Virus record (IMG/VR): IMGVR_UViG_3300047409_000036 | Span: 1 to 24,008 of that record | Length of the DNA stretch: 24,008 nucleotides | From: a virus | Reading direction: 5' to 3' (one strand) | Shown here: positions 6,520-13,596 of the stretch, piece after piece | Layout: every line of letters begins with the position of its first letter | Position numbering within the stretch: the stretch's first letter is position 1 | Made by a program: the position numbers and the translations under genes | The notes under the pieces: model-generated | The model's input: only the letters and a program-made list of their open reading frames with translations | What the model was told of the DNA's origin: nothing | Database searches by the model: none

Positions 6520-8007
6520 GTGACGACCTACTACGTCGACTTCGTCAACGGGTCCGACGCCAACAACGGCCTCGGTCCCGACGCTTCGGCTGTCTCGAAC
6601 AAGCCGTGGAAGACGATCACGAAGCTCCTCGGAGCGGCGGGGATGGCGTCGGGAGACACCGCCTACCTCTCGCCGGCTGGCCCGTTCCGCGAGACAGTGA
6701 CCGTCGCGATGACCTCGGCTGTCGCGGAGACGAAGGTTCTCGGTGATCCGGCCAATGCCCAAGGGTTCAAGACGTCGGGTGGTGTGTCCGTCACTCCGGG
6801 TGAGGTCCAGCTCACCGGCTACACGACGAATGACACGACGGCGCCATCCGCTGCGGTGCTCCTGAGCCTGAGCGCCCGCGACTTCCTGACGTTCCAATAC
6901 ATCACATTCATCGACGGGACGGGTCAGATCGTCCAGGGCGGTACCGACGCAACGAACATCACGTTCAAAGACTGCGCGTTCATGGGCGCAGCGGGCGCGT
7001 CGAACGGGTTGACTGGGACGGCGTCATTCGGGACTGCCCTCAACTGGACGATCCAACGATGCCGGATCGTCATGCTGGGAACAGGCGCCACGTTCTCCTT
7101 CACGGCGACCACCGCTGGTGCCGGCGCGGACTTCGACATGAACGTCCAGATCAGCGATTGCCTCGTCATCGGAGTGGGCAATGCAGTCACGGTCGGCGCC
7201 AGTGGGTCCAGCTCAAGCAAGGGCAATGGCGTCCACGTCAAGAACTCGACCCTCTATACGGGAAGTACCTGCTTCAGTTCCAACTCGGCCAACCTCAGCA
7301 ACACCGTTGCGAACCTCGTCTACAACAACCTGATCGTCACAGGTAGTGCCCTCACCGCAAGCGCGACCGGCGGTCTGATCACCGAGGATTACAACCAGAT
7401 CATTGCGACCACCGCACGGACCAACGTCTCGACAGGAACGCATTCAATCGCCAATGCGGCCCATGCGGCCTTGTTCCACTTCGGCCAGGAGCTGTTCTGG
7501 GGCGGCAACCTCCGACCATTCGGGATGCCCACTGCTGGTTCACCGCTCCTCGGCTTCGGTGGAAACAGTCCGACCGCGACGGACATCCTGAACAACGCAC
7601 GGCCGTCAGGTGGCGCGTCTGCTTCGACGGCCATCGGAGCCTATGAGCGGGCCAACACCTTCGGCCGCGAGATGTCCACCGTTCGGACGGGCTCGAATGC
7701 CATCAGCATCACGGGACCAGGACTGTCGGACTTCGACATCCCGGTCGATGCCATCTCGACGACCTGTACGGTCTACGTCCAGTGGGACGCGACCTACGCC
7801 GGGACGAAGCCCAAGATGCAGGTGATCAAGGGCACGGAGGCTGGTGTCGCTGATGCCACTGCCACGGCAACCGGCTCCTCGGGCTCATGGGAGCAACTGT
7901 CACTGAACTTCACGCCCACGGCGAAGGGGATCGTGACGATCCGCTTCCTGTCCTCCGACACCAACGGCGGCGGGAAGATGTTCGTCGATGACTTCGATGT
8001 GACCTAA
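6520..8007 (+). CDS. Right-handed beta-helix surface protein
   Basis: A 495-residue protein starting at GTG 6520; the AGG before it is poorly placed, so initiation may be weak. The N-terminus YYVDFVNGSDANNGLG followed by PWKTITKLL is the classic entry of pectate-lyase-like parallel beta-helix proteins. Repeating short strands with Asn/Thr/Gly turns follow to about residue 370 (ITFKDCAFMG, WTIQRCRIVM, NVQISDCLVI, VHVKNSTLY). A C-terminal beta-sandwich of about 115 residues (FTPTAKGIVTIRFLSS, FVDDFDVT) resembles a carbohydrate-binding or trimerisation module. It probably decorates the virion as a head or tail fibre, possibly cleaving or binding polysaccharide. No catalytic residues can be assigned. 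Its location between portal and capsid genes is unusual for a fibre. Confidence 0.75.
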   Translation: MTTYYVDFVNGSDANNGLGPDASAVSNKPWKTITKLLGAAGMASGDTAYLSPAGPFRETVTVAMTSAVAETKVLGDPANAQGFKTSGGVSVTPGEVQLTGYTTNDTTAPSAAVLLSLSARDFLTFQYITFIDGTGQIVQGGTDATNITFKDCAFMGAAGASNGLTGTASFGTALNWTIQRCRIVMLGTGATFSFTATTAGAGADFDMNVQISDCLVIGVGNAVTVGASGSSSSKGNGVHVKNSTLYTGSTCFSSNSANLSNTVANLVYNNLIVTGSALTASATGGLITEDYNQIIATTARTNVSTGTHSIANAAHAALFHFGQELFWGGNLRPFGMPTAGSPLLGFGGNSPTATDILNNARPSGGASASTAIGAYERANTFGREMSTVRTGSNAISITGPGLSDFDIPVDAISTTCTVYVQWDATYAGTKPKMQVIKGTEAGVADATATATGSSGSWEQLSLNFTPTAKGIVTIRFLSSDTNGGGKMFVDDFDVT

Positions 8008-10451
8008 TGGCAGTCGCGCTGGTCGGCACGATCGGCACTGCCGTCCAGAGCACATCCGGCGGGAACGCCAGCCCCGGTTGGGGCGCGAGCGAGAACCGGA
8101 CCTACGGCAATCTCCTCGTCCTGTTCAGCTCCGTCACCGGCACTGCCACACTGCCGAGCACGCCCGCCGGCTGGACCATCGCGAAACAGGTCGCAGGCAC
8201 CTCCTGCTCCGCAACCGTCTACACCCGGATCGCCACCGGGACGGACTCTGCACCGGTCATCACGGGCGTTACCTCTGGGCTGATCGCCGCCCAGCTCGCG
8301 GAGTACAGCGGCGTCGGGACGCTCCCGGTTCCGAACCAGTCCGGCTCCGCGACGGCGACCTCGAGCCCTGTCACCGCCACGGCCGGTGGAGCGGACGGGT
8401 CGAGCAGTTCCCTGCTCCTCGCTGCGGGAGGCGACTTCCGCTCCGTCGCACGAGCCCCCAACGACACATGGACCAGCAACCACGTCACCACCGTGACGGC
8501 GGCCGGCAACAACAACGGCGTCTCGTCGGTCAACCACTACTCGTTCGGCTACGGGACCACCAACAGCAACAGCGGTGCGGACACCGCGATCATGACCCTG
8601 TCCGTCACGACGAGCATCACCGGGCTCGCAGTGGCGATGGCGACCTTCCTCCAGGGCGACACTGGGCCGAGCGAGGTATCGACGGGAACCGGCGCCGCCT
8701 ATCAGGCGGTCGCGAATGTCCAGCCGAATGCCGACGTCGGAACTGGCACCGGTGCCGCTTATGACGTCCCGATCAGATGCGCGCCTGCTGGTCTCGCGAG
8801 CGGCACCGGCACTGCCTCTGACGCCATCGTCCCGAACCCCAACCCGAACTTCTTCAACATCTTCCGTCGGGGTGAGCCCTATCAGTTCCTCCGAAGCACG
8901 GCCAAGCAATGGGGCTTCGACTACTACCGCCGCGCGGAACCCCTTCTTGATCTCGATACCCAACTGCCATCGAGTTCCACGTCCACCAATGCATCTGCCG
9001 GACTCGCCTCAGGCACGGGCACTGCGTACTCGGCAACTGCCTCGATCGCGGGATCATCGGGCGCATCGTCAGGGACTGGGTCGGCTGGCAGCGCCATCAT
9101 CAACCTGCAGCCGAACGCGGGCTCAGGGTCAGGTACAGGCTCCGCGGGCGGTCCTGGTGGGACCGTCTCGGCGACAATCGGTGCCGCTCTGGGAACCGGT
9201 TCGGCCGGGACGGCTGCGTCGAACGTCCAGCCCAACGCCGATGTCGCCAATGGGACAGGGACGGCCTACGACGCAACAGGAGCCGTTGCCAAGGCCGTCA
9301 GTCCAACGGCTGCTACCGGCACAGGGACGGCATCGGATGCCACGACCAATATCGCGGGGTCGATCAACGTCGCCAGCGGCACCGGCACCTCGAACGGCGC
9401 CGCCGGTTCCGTCGCGACGAACTCGGGCTCAGGCTCCGCGACAGGATCGGCCGGCGGTCCCGCTCCCTCGGAGTCCGTCAGCGCAGGAGGAGGCACCGGA
9501 ACAGGGTCTGCCTTCGACGCCACGGGGACTCAGTCGGTCAACGCCAACCCCACTGCAGCAACCGGCACCGGAACGGCATACACCCCGACTACGATCATCG
9601 AGGACGACACCGTCGAGATCGCCCAGGGGACCGGCGCAGCAGGAACCCCGAGCATCAGCATCGCCGTCAACGGCGGCGAGGGAACCGGCACCGGAACCGC
9701 ATACGACGCCACCGGAGCGGTCTCGCAGTCGGCTTCTGCTGGCGCTGCAACCGGAACCGGGGCAGCGTCGGATGCCATCCCGTCCATCGCCACGGCTCCG
9801 ACTGTCTCGTCAGGGACCGGCTCTGCGGGTGGCATTGCAGGATCCGTCGCCACCTCCAGCGGCACGGGCTCCGCGACTGGCACCGCCGGCGGGCCTGCTC
9901 CGTCCGAGTCGGTCAACGTCGATGTCGCATCCGGCACTGGTTCGGGCTTCGACGCCATCATCACGACGAGCTCGGATGCCCATGCGGCAGCAGGCACGGC
10001 AACAGGAACAGGCACGGCCTCCGGTCCGCGGATCGACATCCTCGGGTCGGTCACCTCGGCAGACGGCACTGGTTCTGCGGGAACGGCCGGTGCCGACGTC
10101 CAGTCCGGTGCCGGCGGTGCCACGGGTTCGGGTTCTGCCTCTGGTTCCTCGCCGTCGCTCGAGGTGCTCATCGGGGGAGCCTTCGGCACCGGCTTGGCGT
10201 ACAACGCCACCGCCCAGGCATCGGAGCCCGGTCATGCCATCGCGCAGCTCGCCTCGGGGACGGGACACGCATACAACGCCACCGTCCATGCCGTCTCCAA
10301 GGAAGAGCGCCACGGTGGCAAGAACATCAAGATCACGCGGCACAAGTTCGTCGATGCCGGGATCGCCATCGGCCGTGGGACCGCATATGACCCCGACCCG
10401 ACGTGGAACGACGACGAGTTCGTCCTCGCCCTGCTCCTCGATGCTGCGTAA
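8007..10451 (+). CDS. Gly/Thr/Ala/Ser repeat surface protein
   Basis: An 814-residue protein coupled to the beta-helix gene by TAATG. Residues 1-220 form a beta-sandwich-like domain (LPSTPAGWTIAKQVAG, LIAAQLAEYSGVG). The remainder consists of about 25 degenerate copies of an S/T-GTGTAYDA-type motif spaced roughly 20-24 residues apart. The array is interrupted near residues 270-320 by a non-repeat insert that itself holds two related RRGEP/RRAEP segments (NIFRRGEPYQFLR and YYRRAEPLLDL). It ends in KNIKITRHKF and an acidic tail. I recall similar GTGTAYDA arrays in actinophage tail-region proteins. The low-complexity, Ser/Thr-rich array fits an extended virion fibre and is a plausible glycosylation target. 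Function is inferred. Confidence 0.72.
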   Translation: MAVALVGTIGTAVQSTSGGNASPGWGASENRTYGNLLVLFSSVTGTATLPSTPAGWTIAKQVAGTSCSATVYTRIATGTDSAPVITGVTSGLIAAQLAEYSGVGTLPVPNQSGSATATSSPVTATAGGADGSSSSLLLAAGGDFRSVARAPNDTWTSNHVTTVTAAGNNNGVSSVNHYSFGYGTTNSNSGADTAIMTLSVTTSITGLAVAMATFLQGDTGPSEVSTGTGAAYQAVANVQPNADVGTGTGAAYDVPIRCAPAGLASGTGTASDAIVPNPNPNFFNIFRRGEPYQFLRSTAKQWGFDYYRRAEPLLDLDTQLPSSSTSTNASAGLASGTGTAYSATASIAGSSGASSGTGSAGSAIINLQPNAGSGSGTGSAGGPGGTVSATIGAALGTGSAGTAASNVQPNADVANGTGTAYDATGAVAKAVSPTAATGTGTASDATTNIAGSINVASGTGTSNGAAGSVATNSGSGSATGSAGGPAPSESVSAGGGTGTGSAFDATGTQSVNANPTAATGTGTAYTPTTIIEDDTVEIAQGTGAAGTPSISIAVNGGEGTGTGTAYDATGAVSQSASAGAATGTGAASDAIPSIATAPTVSSGTGSAGGIAGSVATSSGTGSATGTAGGPAPSESVNVDVASGTGSGFDAIITTSSDAHAAAGTATGTGTASGPRIDILGSVTSADGTGSAGTAGADVQSGAGGATGSGSASGSSPSLEVLIGGAFGTGLAYNATAQASEPGHAIAQLASGTGHAYNATVHAVSKEERHGGKNIKITRHKFVDAGIAIGRGTAYDPDPTWNDDEFVLALLLDAA
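8676..10395 (+). repeat. Degenerate tandem repeats inside the surface-protein gene
   Basis: At the DNA level the array is built on GGCACCGGNAC-like cores recurring about every 60-72 nt. A longer period is also visible. The segment starting at 9261 (TAYDATGAV ... AATGTGTASDA ... SGSATGSAGGPAPSESV) recurs at 9696 with the same spacing and no gaps for about 90 residues, an offset of 435 nt (145 residues). This points to duplication of a multi-unit block followed by divergence. Confidence 0.75.
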
Positions 10452-10454
10452 GCG

Positions 10455-10489
10455 TTGACATCCGACACCGCGATGCTCCACTATCGCGG
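10455..10489 (+). promoter_or_regulatory. Candidate promoter with overlapping inverted repeat
   Basis: A perfect TTGACA (10455-10460) lies just after the surface-protein stop. The best -10 is CACTAT (10479-10484), with an 18-nt spacer and only a partial match (TAnnnT-like). A 7-bp perfect inverted repeat, CCGCGAT (10468-10474) and ATCGCGG (10483-10489), spans the -10 and could be an operator or an RNA hairpin. It would start transcription of the capsid operon in front of a structured leader. Confidence 0.45.
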
Positions 10490-10539
10490 CAACTGAAGAA
10501 CCCACGAGCCGTACGCCAGTCGTCAGCCTCGTCCAGTCG

Positions 10540-10595
10540 GCCTCCACCCCTGCGGAAACGTCCGCCAGCAGCAGGGCTAGTGGAGGCTTTCCCTT
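10540..10595 (+). promoter_or_regulatory. Leader hairpin that sequesters the next ribosome site
   Basis: GCCTCCAC (10540-10547) pairs perfectly with GTGGAGGC (10580-10587). CCCTGC (10548-10553) can also pair with GCAGGG (10571-10576), or alternatively GCGGA (10552-10556) with TCCGC (10561-10565) around AACG. The 3' arm contains GGAGG (10582-10586), the only Shine-Dalgarno for the ATG at 10596. TTTCCCTT follows the stem, so the element could act as a terminator, as a translational switch, or both. The structure is read by eye, without folding energies. Confidence 0.6.
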
Positions 10596-10769
10596 ATGCG
10601 GCTCTACGGATACCGACGAACAGACGGGCGCACCCTCTCCGCGGTTCGCCGCCCCACTCGTCCGGTTGACCCTTCCACGCTGAAGAAGCCCGAGCTGGTG
10701 AAGCTCGCCGAGTCCAAGGGCATCGACTCCTCCGGCACGAAGGACGAGATCCTCGAGCGCCTGTCATGA
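10596..10769 (+). CDS. SAP/HeH-like mini-protein
   Basis: A 57-residue protein beginning MRLYGYRRTDGRTLSAVRR. GGAGG lies 9 nt before the ATG, and the stop overlaps the capsid gene start as ATGA. Residues of about 28-57 (LKKPELVKLAESKGI, then GTKDEILERL) match the two-helix SAP/HeH/LEM pattern with its conserved glycine-turn-lysine. This motif is known in nucleic-acid-binding proteins and recurs in small phage proteins near head genes. The N-terminal half is Arg-rich, which supports DNA or RNA contact. It may contact packaged DNA, or bind its own leader; both are guesses. Its coding reality is supported by the ribosome site, the coupling and the recognisable motif. Confidence 0.7.
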   Translation: MRLYGYRRTDGRTLSAVRRPTRPVDPSTLKKPELVKLAESKGIDSSGTKDEILERLS

Positions 10770-12799
10770 CGGACGAGACGAGGTTCGTGTCCTACACGGA
10801 GAACATGAGCAACTCCGTGACGGTCAATCTTGACCGTCACGGAGAAGCCCGAGCCACCAAGACGGAGGACGGGGTTGCCTATCCTGCGTCGGACTACTGC
10901 TACGTTCCCGATGCCGCTGCTCCCTCGACGTGGAAGCTCCGCGTCACGGACCACGGCCAGGACGACACCGCGCTCGTCTCGGCTGCTGCCGCTGCCCTCT
11001 CAACGGGTGGCTTTCGCGGTAACCCCGTCCAGCTCCCCGCTGCTGACCGGTCGGCCGTGGTTGCCTGCGTCCGGCGGGCGTGGAAGTCGGCCTACCCCGA
11101 CCGCATGGACATGCCGGTAGGGATCCGGTCGGAGGACGACGTGGAGGAAGCCCGCTCGCTGATGTTCGAGGCGTCGGACATCGAGGTCCGTGACGCCATG
11201 AAGCGCGAGGTCGATGTCCGCCTGCTGCCGTGGGGCAAGCAGATCGACACGAAGATGGGACCGGAGGAGTTCCGCAAGGGCGCCTTCGACGGCACCGATC
11301 CCTCGACCGTCTACCTGTTCGGAGCCGAGCACGAGATGCGGTTCGGCCTCGGCCAGGACGGCTCTCCCAAGCCGGTCCGGGTTCCCGTGGGGCGAGCCAT
11401 CGCCCTCGGGGAGGATGAGATCGGCCCCAAGGCCACCTTCCGCGTTGCCCGAACCAGTGGCGGTGATGAAGCCCTCGCGCTGATGGCCGACAAGATCATC
11501 AGCGGCGTGTCCGTCGAGTTCAGCGAAGTCCCCGGCGGGACCCTCATCGAGAACCGGAACGGCCGCCGGGTCCGTGTCCACACCCGCGCCCGCCTCATGG
11601 GCGCAACACCAACCCACCGTCCCGCCTATGGCGACCAGGCGACGGTGCTTGCAGTGCGGTCGCTCGAGGAGGTTGCCCCGATGGGCGAAGGTACCGAGAT
11701 CGCCCCGGTTGCGGGGCCAGTGGAGGACACGGCAGTCCGTGTCCTCGCGGCCATCGAGGCCGTCGAGACCCGCGCCAAGGCGCAGGACGCCGTCAACCAG
11801 AAGTTCCTCGAGCGGATGGACCGCTTCGAGGAGAACGCCCGCGCCTCGTTCGAGGTGCCGAACCCGTCACCGGAGCCCGACAAGCCCCGCATCCACAAGG
11901 GCGAGTGGATCCAGATCGTCACCCGCATCCTGACGGGCGAGCGCATCCCGGACCAGCAGCTCCGATCGCTCGAGGACGTCATCACGACCGACAACGCGGG
12001 CGTCGTCCCGCCGGCGTTCCTGACGGAGCTGATCGGCGTCATCGACAACTCGCGTCCGTTCATGCAGACGACCCGCCGACTGCCGACCCCCGCCTCGGGG
12101 ATGAAGCTGACGGTCCCGGTCATCACGCAGCGTCCGGAAGTCGGCATCCAGGCCCACGAGAAGGACGACATCGCCTCTCGGGCCACGAAGATCACGGCCG
12201 AGGACTTCAACGCCGTGACCATCGCGGGTGGCGGCGACCTGAGCCTCCAGATCATCAAGCGGTCCAGCCCGGACTTCCTGAGCCTGTGGGTGGAGCTCCT
12301 GGCCGAGGCGTACGCCATCGAGGCCGAGGACGTCAGCGTCCTCGCGCTGCTCGACAGCATCGGCGGCGTCGGTGCGGCGAGCGCCCTGAACCCCAACAAC
12401 CTCGCGCTCGGGGATGCGTTCGTCACGAGCTTCGACGCCATCCGGCGTCCCCCGGACACGATCTGGCTCTCGACCAAGGCGGTCGGCGAGTTCATCGACG
12501 CCAAGGCGACCACCACCAACCAGCCCCTGTACCCCGGCCTCGCTGCCTCCGCAACGGCGGCCGGTGGGATCACGGGCGTCATCAGCGGCCTGCGCCCGGT
12601 CCATGTCCCGGCGCTCGACGCGCATGGCGCCTACGCGATCGTCGGACCCTCGTCCGGGTTCGCGTGGGCCGAGGACGGGACGTACACCCTCCAGGTGGAC
12701 GTCCCGTCCAAGGCCGGTCGCGATGTCGCGCTGGTCGGCATCCTTTGGCCGGCCCCGTGGTATCCGGCAGCCTTCACCGCGTATAACGTCGCCTCGTAA
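10766..12799 (+). CDS. Fused prohead protease and major capsid protein
   Basis: A 677-residue, three-part protein. Residues 1-135 form an N-terminal domain (YCYVPDAAAPSTWKLRVTD, GGFRGNPVQLPAADRSAV) of a type I recall attached to phage maturation proteins. Residues of about 146-300 match the HK97 prohead protease (peptidase S78), with H189 in GAEHEM and S249 in ISGVSVEF as catalytic candidates and RARLMGATPTHRPAY near the end. Residues of about 315-360 are a predicted coiled coil (AIEAVETRAKAQDAVN, FLERMDRFEENA), like the scaffolding delta domain. The rest is an HK97-fold capsid protein (VPPAFLTELIGVIDNSRPFM, DTIWLSTKAVGEFIDAKA). One chain supplying scaffold, protease and shell implies self-cleavage during assembly. 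Confidence 0.92.
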   Translation: MTDETRFVSYTENMSNSVTVNLDRHGEARATKTEDGVAYPASDYCYVPDAAAPSTWKLRVTDHGQDDTALVSAAAAALSTGGFRGNPVQLPAADRSAVVACVRRAWKSAYPDRMDMPVGIRSEDDVEEARSLMFEASDIEVRDAMKREVDVRLLPWGKQIDTKMGPEEFRKGAFDGTDPSTVYLFGAEHEMRFGLGQDGSPKPVRVPVGRAIALGEDEIGPKATFRVARTSGGDEALALMADKIISGVSVEFSEVPGGTLIENRNGRRVRVHTRARLMGATPTHRPAYGDQATVLAVRSLEEVAPMGEGTEIAPVAGPVEDTAVRVLAAIEAVETRAKAQDAVNQKFLERMDRFEENARASFEVPNPSPEPDKPRIHKGEWIQIVTRILTGERIPDQQLRSLEDVITTDNAGVVPPAFLTELIGVIDNSRPFMQTTRRLPTPASGMKLTVPVITQRPEVGIQAHEKDDIASRATKITAEDFNAVTIAGGGDLSLQIIKRSSPDFLSLWVELLAEAYAIEAEDVSVLALLDSIGGVGAASALNPNNLALGDAFVTSFDAIRRPPDTIWLSTKAVGEFIDAKATTTNQPLYPGLAASATAAGGITGVISGLRPVHVPALDAHGAYAIVGPSSGFAWAEDGTYTLQVDVPSKAGRDVALVGILWPAPWYPAAFTAYNVAS

Positions 12800-12803
12800 G
12801 TCG

Positions 12804-12905
12804 ATGGCGAAGAAGGCGCTTCCCGCCTCCCTCAAGAAGTTCCAGTTCAAAAAGGGTGGAGGGCGGGTCGGCTCGAAGTCGGCCCCCAAGGGCAAAGGGA
12901 AGTAG
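12804..12905 (+). CDS. Tiny lysine-rich protein after the capsid gene
   Basis: A 33-residue frame beginning MAKKALPASLKKFQFKKGGG, about one-third lysine, with almost no acidic residues. It starts 4 nt after the capsid stop and ends directly before the next ATG (TAGATG), so it fills the gap exactly. The ribosome site is weak, so it may depend on re-initiation after the capsid gene. I recall short basic proteins following capsid genes in other actinophages. It may neutralise DNA or bind the shell, or may simply be an unexplained conserved small gene. Function is unknown. Confidence 0.6.
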   Translation: MAKKALPASLKKFQFKKGGGRVGSKSAPKGKGK

Positions 12906-13196
12906 ATGGCTGACTGGCCGGATGCAGCCGAGCTGAAGCAGGTCCTGAACATCGACACCGATGATTGGGACGTGACAGTCGACCGCGTTCGGTCAGCCGC
13001 CATCGCCAAGGTCAAGCGTGACGTCGGGCTCTGGGACGAACTCGTCGATGAGCCCGACGACATGCTTGCCCAAGCAGCACTTCGGATGGCCGAGATGATC
13101 AGCGAGCGTCCGGGGATCCCGGTCACACTGCTCGACCATGACCCGGCGTACCGGGCCAACCTCACCGGACACCGTCGCTCGTTCGGCATCGGATGA
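12906..13196 (+). CDS. Head-tail connector, gp6-like adaptor
   Basis: A 96-residue, mainly helical protein (MADWPDAAELKQVLNID, VRSAAIAKVKRDVG, LAQAALRMAEMISERPG). Size, helix pattern and position two genes after the capsid gene match the HK97 gp6-type adaptor that docks under the portal ring. AAGGGAAG lies about 7 nt upstream of the ATG. Its stop overlaps the next gene as ATGA. No catalytic motif is expected. The assignment rests on synteny and the helix-rich N-terminal pattern. Confidence 0.78.
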   Translation: MADWPDAAELKQVLNIDTDDWDVTVDRVRSAAIAKVKRDVGLWDELVDEPDDMLAQAALRMAEMISERPGIPVTLLDHDPAYRANLTGHRRSFGIG

Positions 13197-13492
13197 GCAG
13201 CACGACGGTCCTCATCAACACCGACGTCGATGGGAACTTCACCTACCAGCGGCCGTTCTTCGGCCTCATCAACGCCGTCATGCTCGACCTCGGGGACATG
13301 GACTTCGCATCCCTCGACGTCCTCGTCGAAGATGCGGTGCAGGACGTGACCCTCCACGAGTTCGGTGAGCTCGACGCGGATGCGTTCTGGCAGCCGGGAG
13401 GCCCGGTTGCCTGCTACGGCCAGCTCCGCGTGACGGTGGTGAACGGCGGCAACACCAAGCACGGCAGCCTGAGGTTGATGACGACGACATGA
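13193..13492 (+). CDS. Beta-rich connector-region protein, possible stopper
   Basis: A 99-residue protein starting MSSTTVLINTDVDGNFTYQ and ending with RVTVVNGGNTKHGSLRLM. The alternating strands and the NGG-x-x-K-x-G ending resemble a small beta-sandwich protein I recall in the connector region of other phages. It sits where a head-tail stopper would lie, between the adaptor and the gp10-like gene, but that role is inferred from order only. A decoration role is an alternative. Both ends overlap neighbouring genes by 4 nt. Confidence 0.7.
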   Translation: MSSTTVLINTDVDGNFTYQRPFFGLINAVMLDLGDMDFASLDVLVEDAVQDVTLHEFGELDADAFWQPGGPVACYGQLRVTVVNGGNTKHGSLRLMTTT

Positions 13493-13596
13493 GCGACAAG
13501 ACGCGCGCAGCCATCAAGGCCCGCCAGGACCGCAAGGCCGGCATCGTCGAGAAGGTGGAGCGCAAGAAGCCCGAGCCCAAGAAGGACGACGAGTGA
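13489..13596 (+). CDS. Tiny charged protein between connectors
   Basis: A 35-residue frame (MSDKTRAAIKARQDRKAGIV to the DDE end), almost entirely Lys, Arg, Glu and Asp, and likely a single helix with a flexible tail. Its ATG overlaps the previous stop (ATGA) and its stop overlaps the next GTG start (GTGA). Without it there would be a roughly 100-nt hole in an otherwise gapless operon. That tiling is the main evidence that it is real. Function is unknown; it may be a small assembly chaperone or a protein linker. Confidence 0.6.
   Translation: MSDKTRAAIKARQDRKAGIVEKVERKKPEPKKDDE

Noticed and set aside
8676-10395. Repeat array considered as a CRISPR
   Set aside because: Repeats are degenerate, contiguous, in frame and coding, with no fixed-length unique spacers or cas genes.
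8716-10458. A 580-codon open frame in another + phase across the repeat gene
   Set aside because: It is a by-product of the GGCACCGG-type DNA repeats, which rarely create stops in any phase. Its product is Arg/Pro/Ser-rich with no domain, and the phase of 8007-10451 has the proper coupled start, an ordered N-terminal domain and end.
11867-13462. A 531-codon minus-strand open frame opposite the capsid and connector genes
   Set aside because: High GC leaves the antisense phase free of stops. It spans several well-supported + genes, has no ribosome site, and its sequence is Arg/Asp/Val-rich noise. The same applies to minus-strand frames at 8004-8963, 16535-17650 and 18259-19476.
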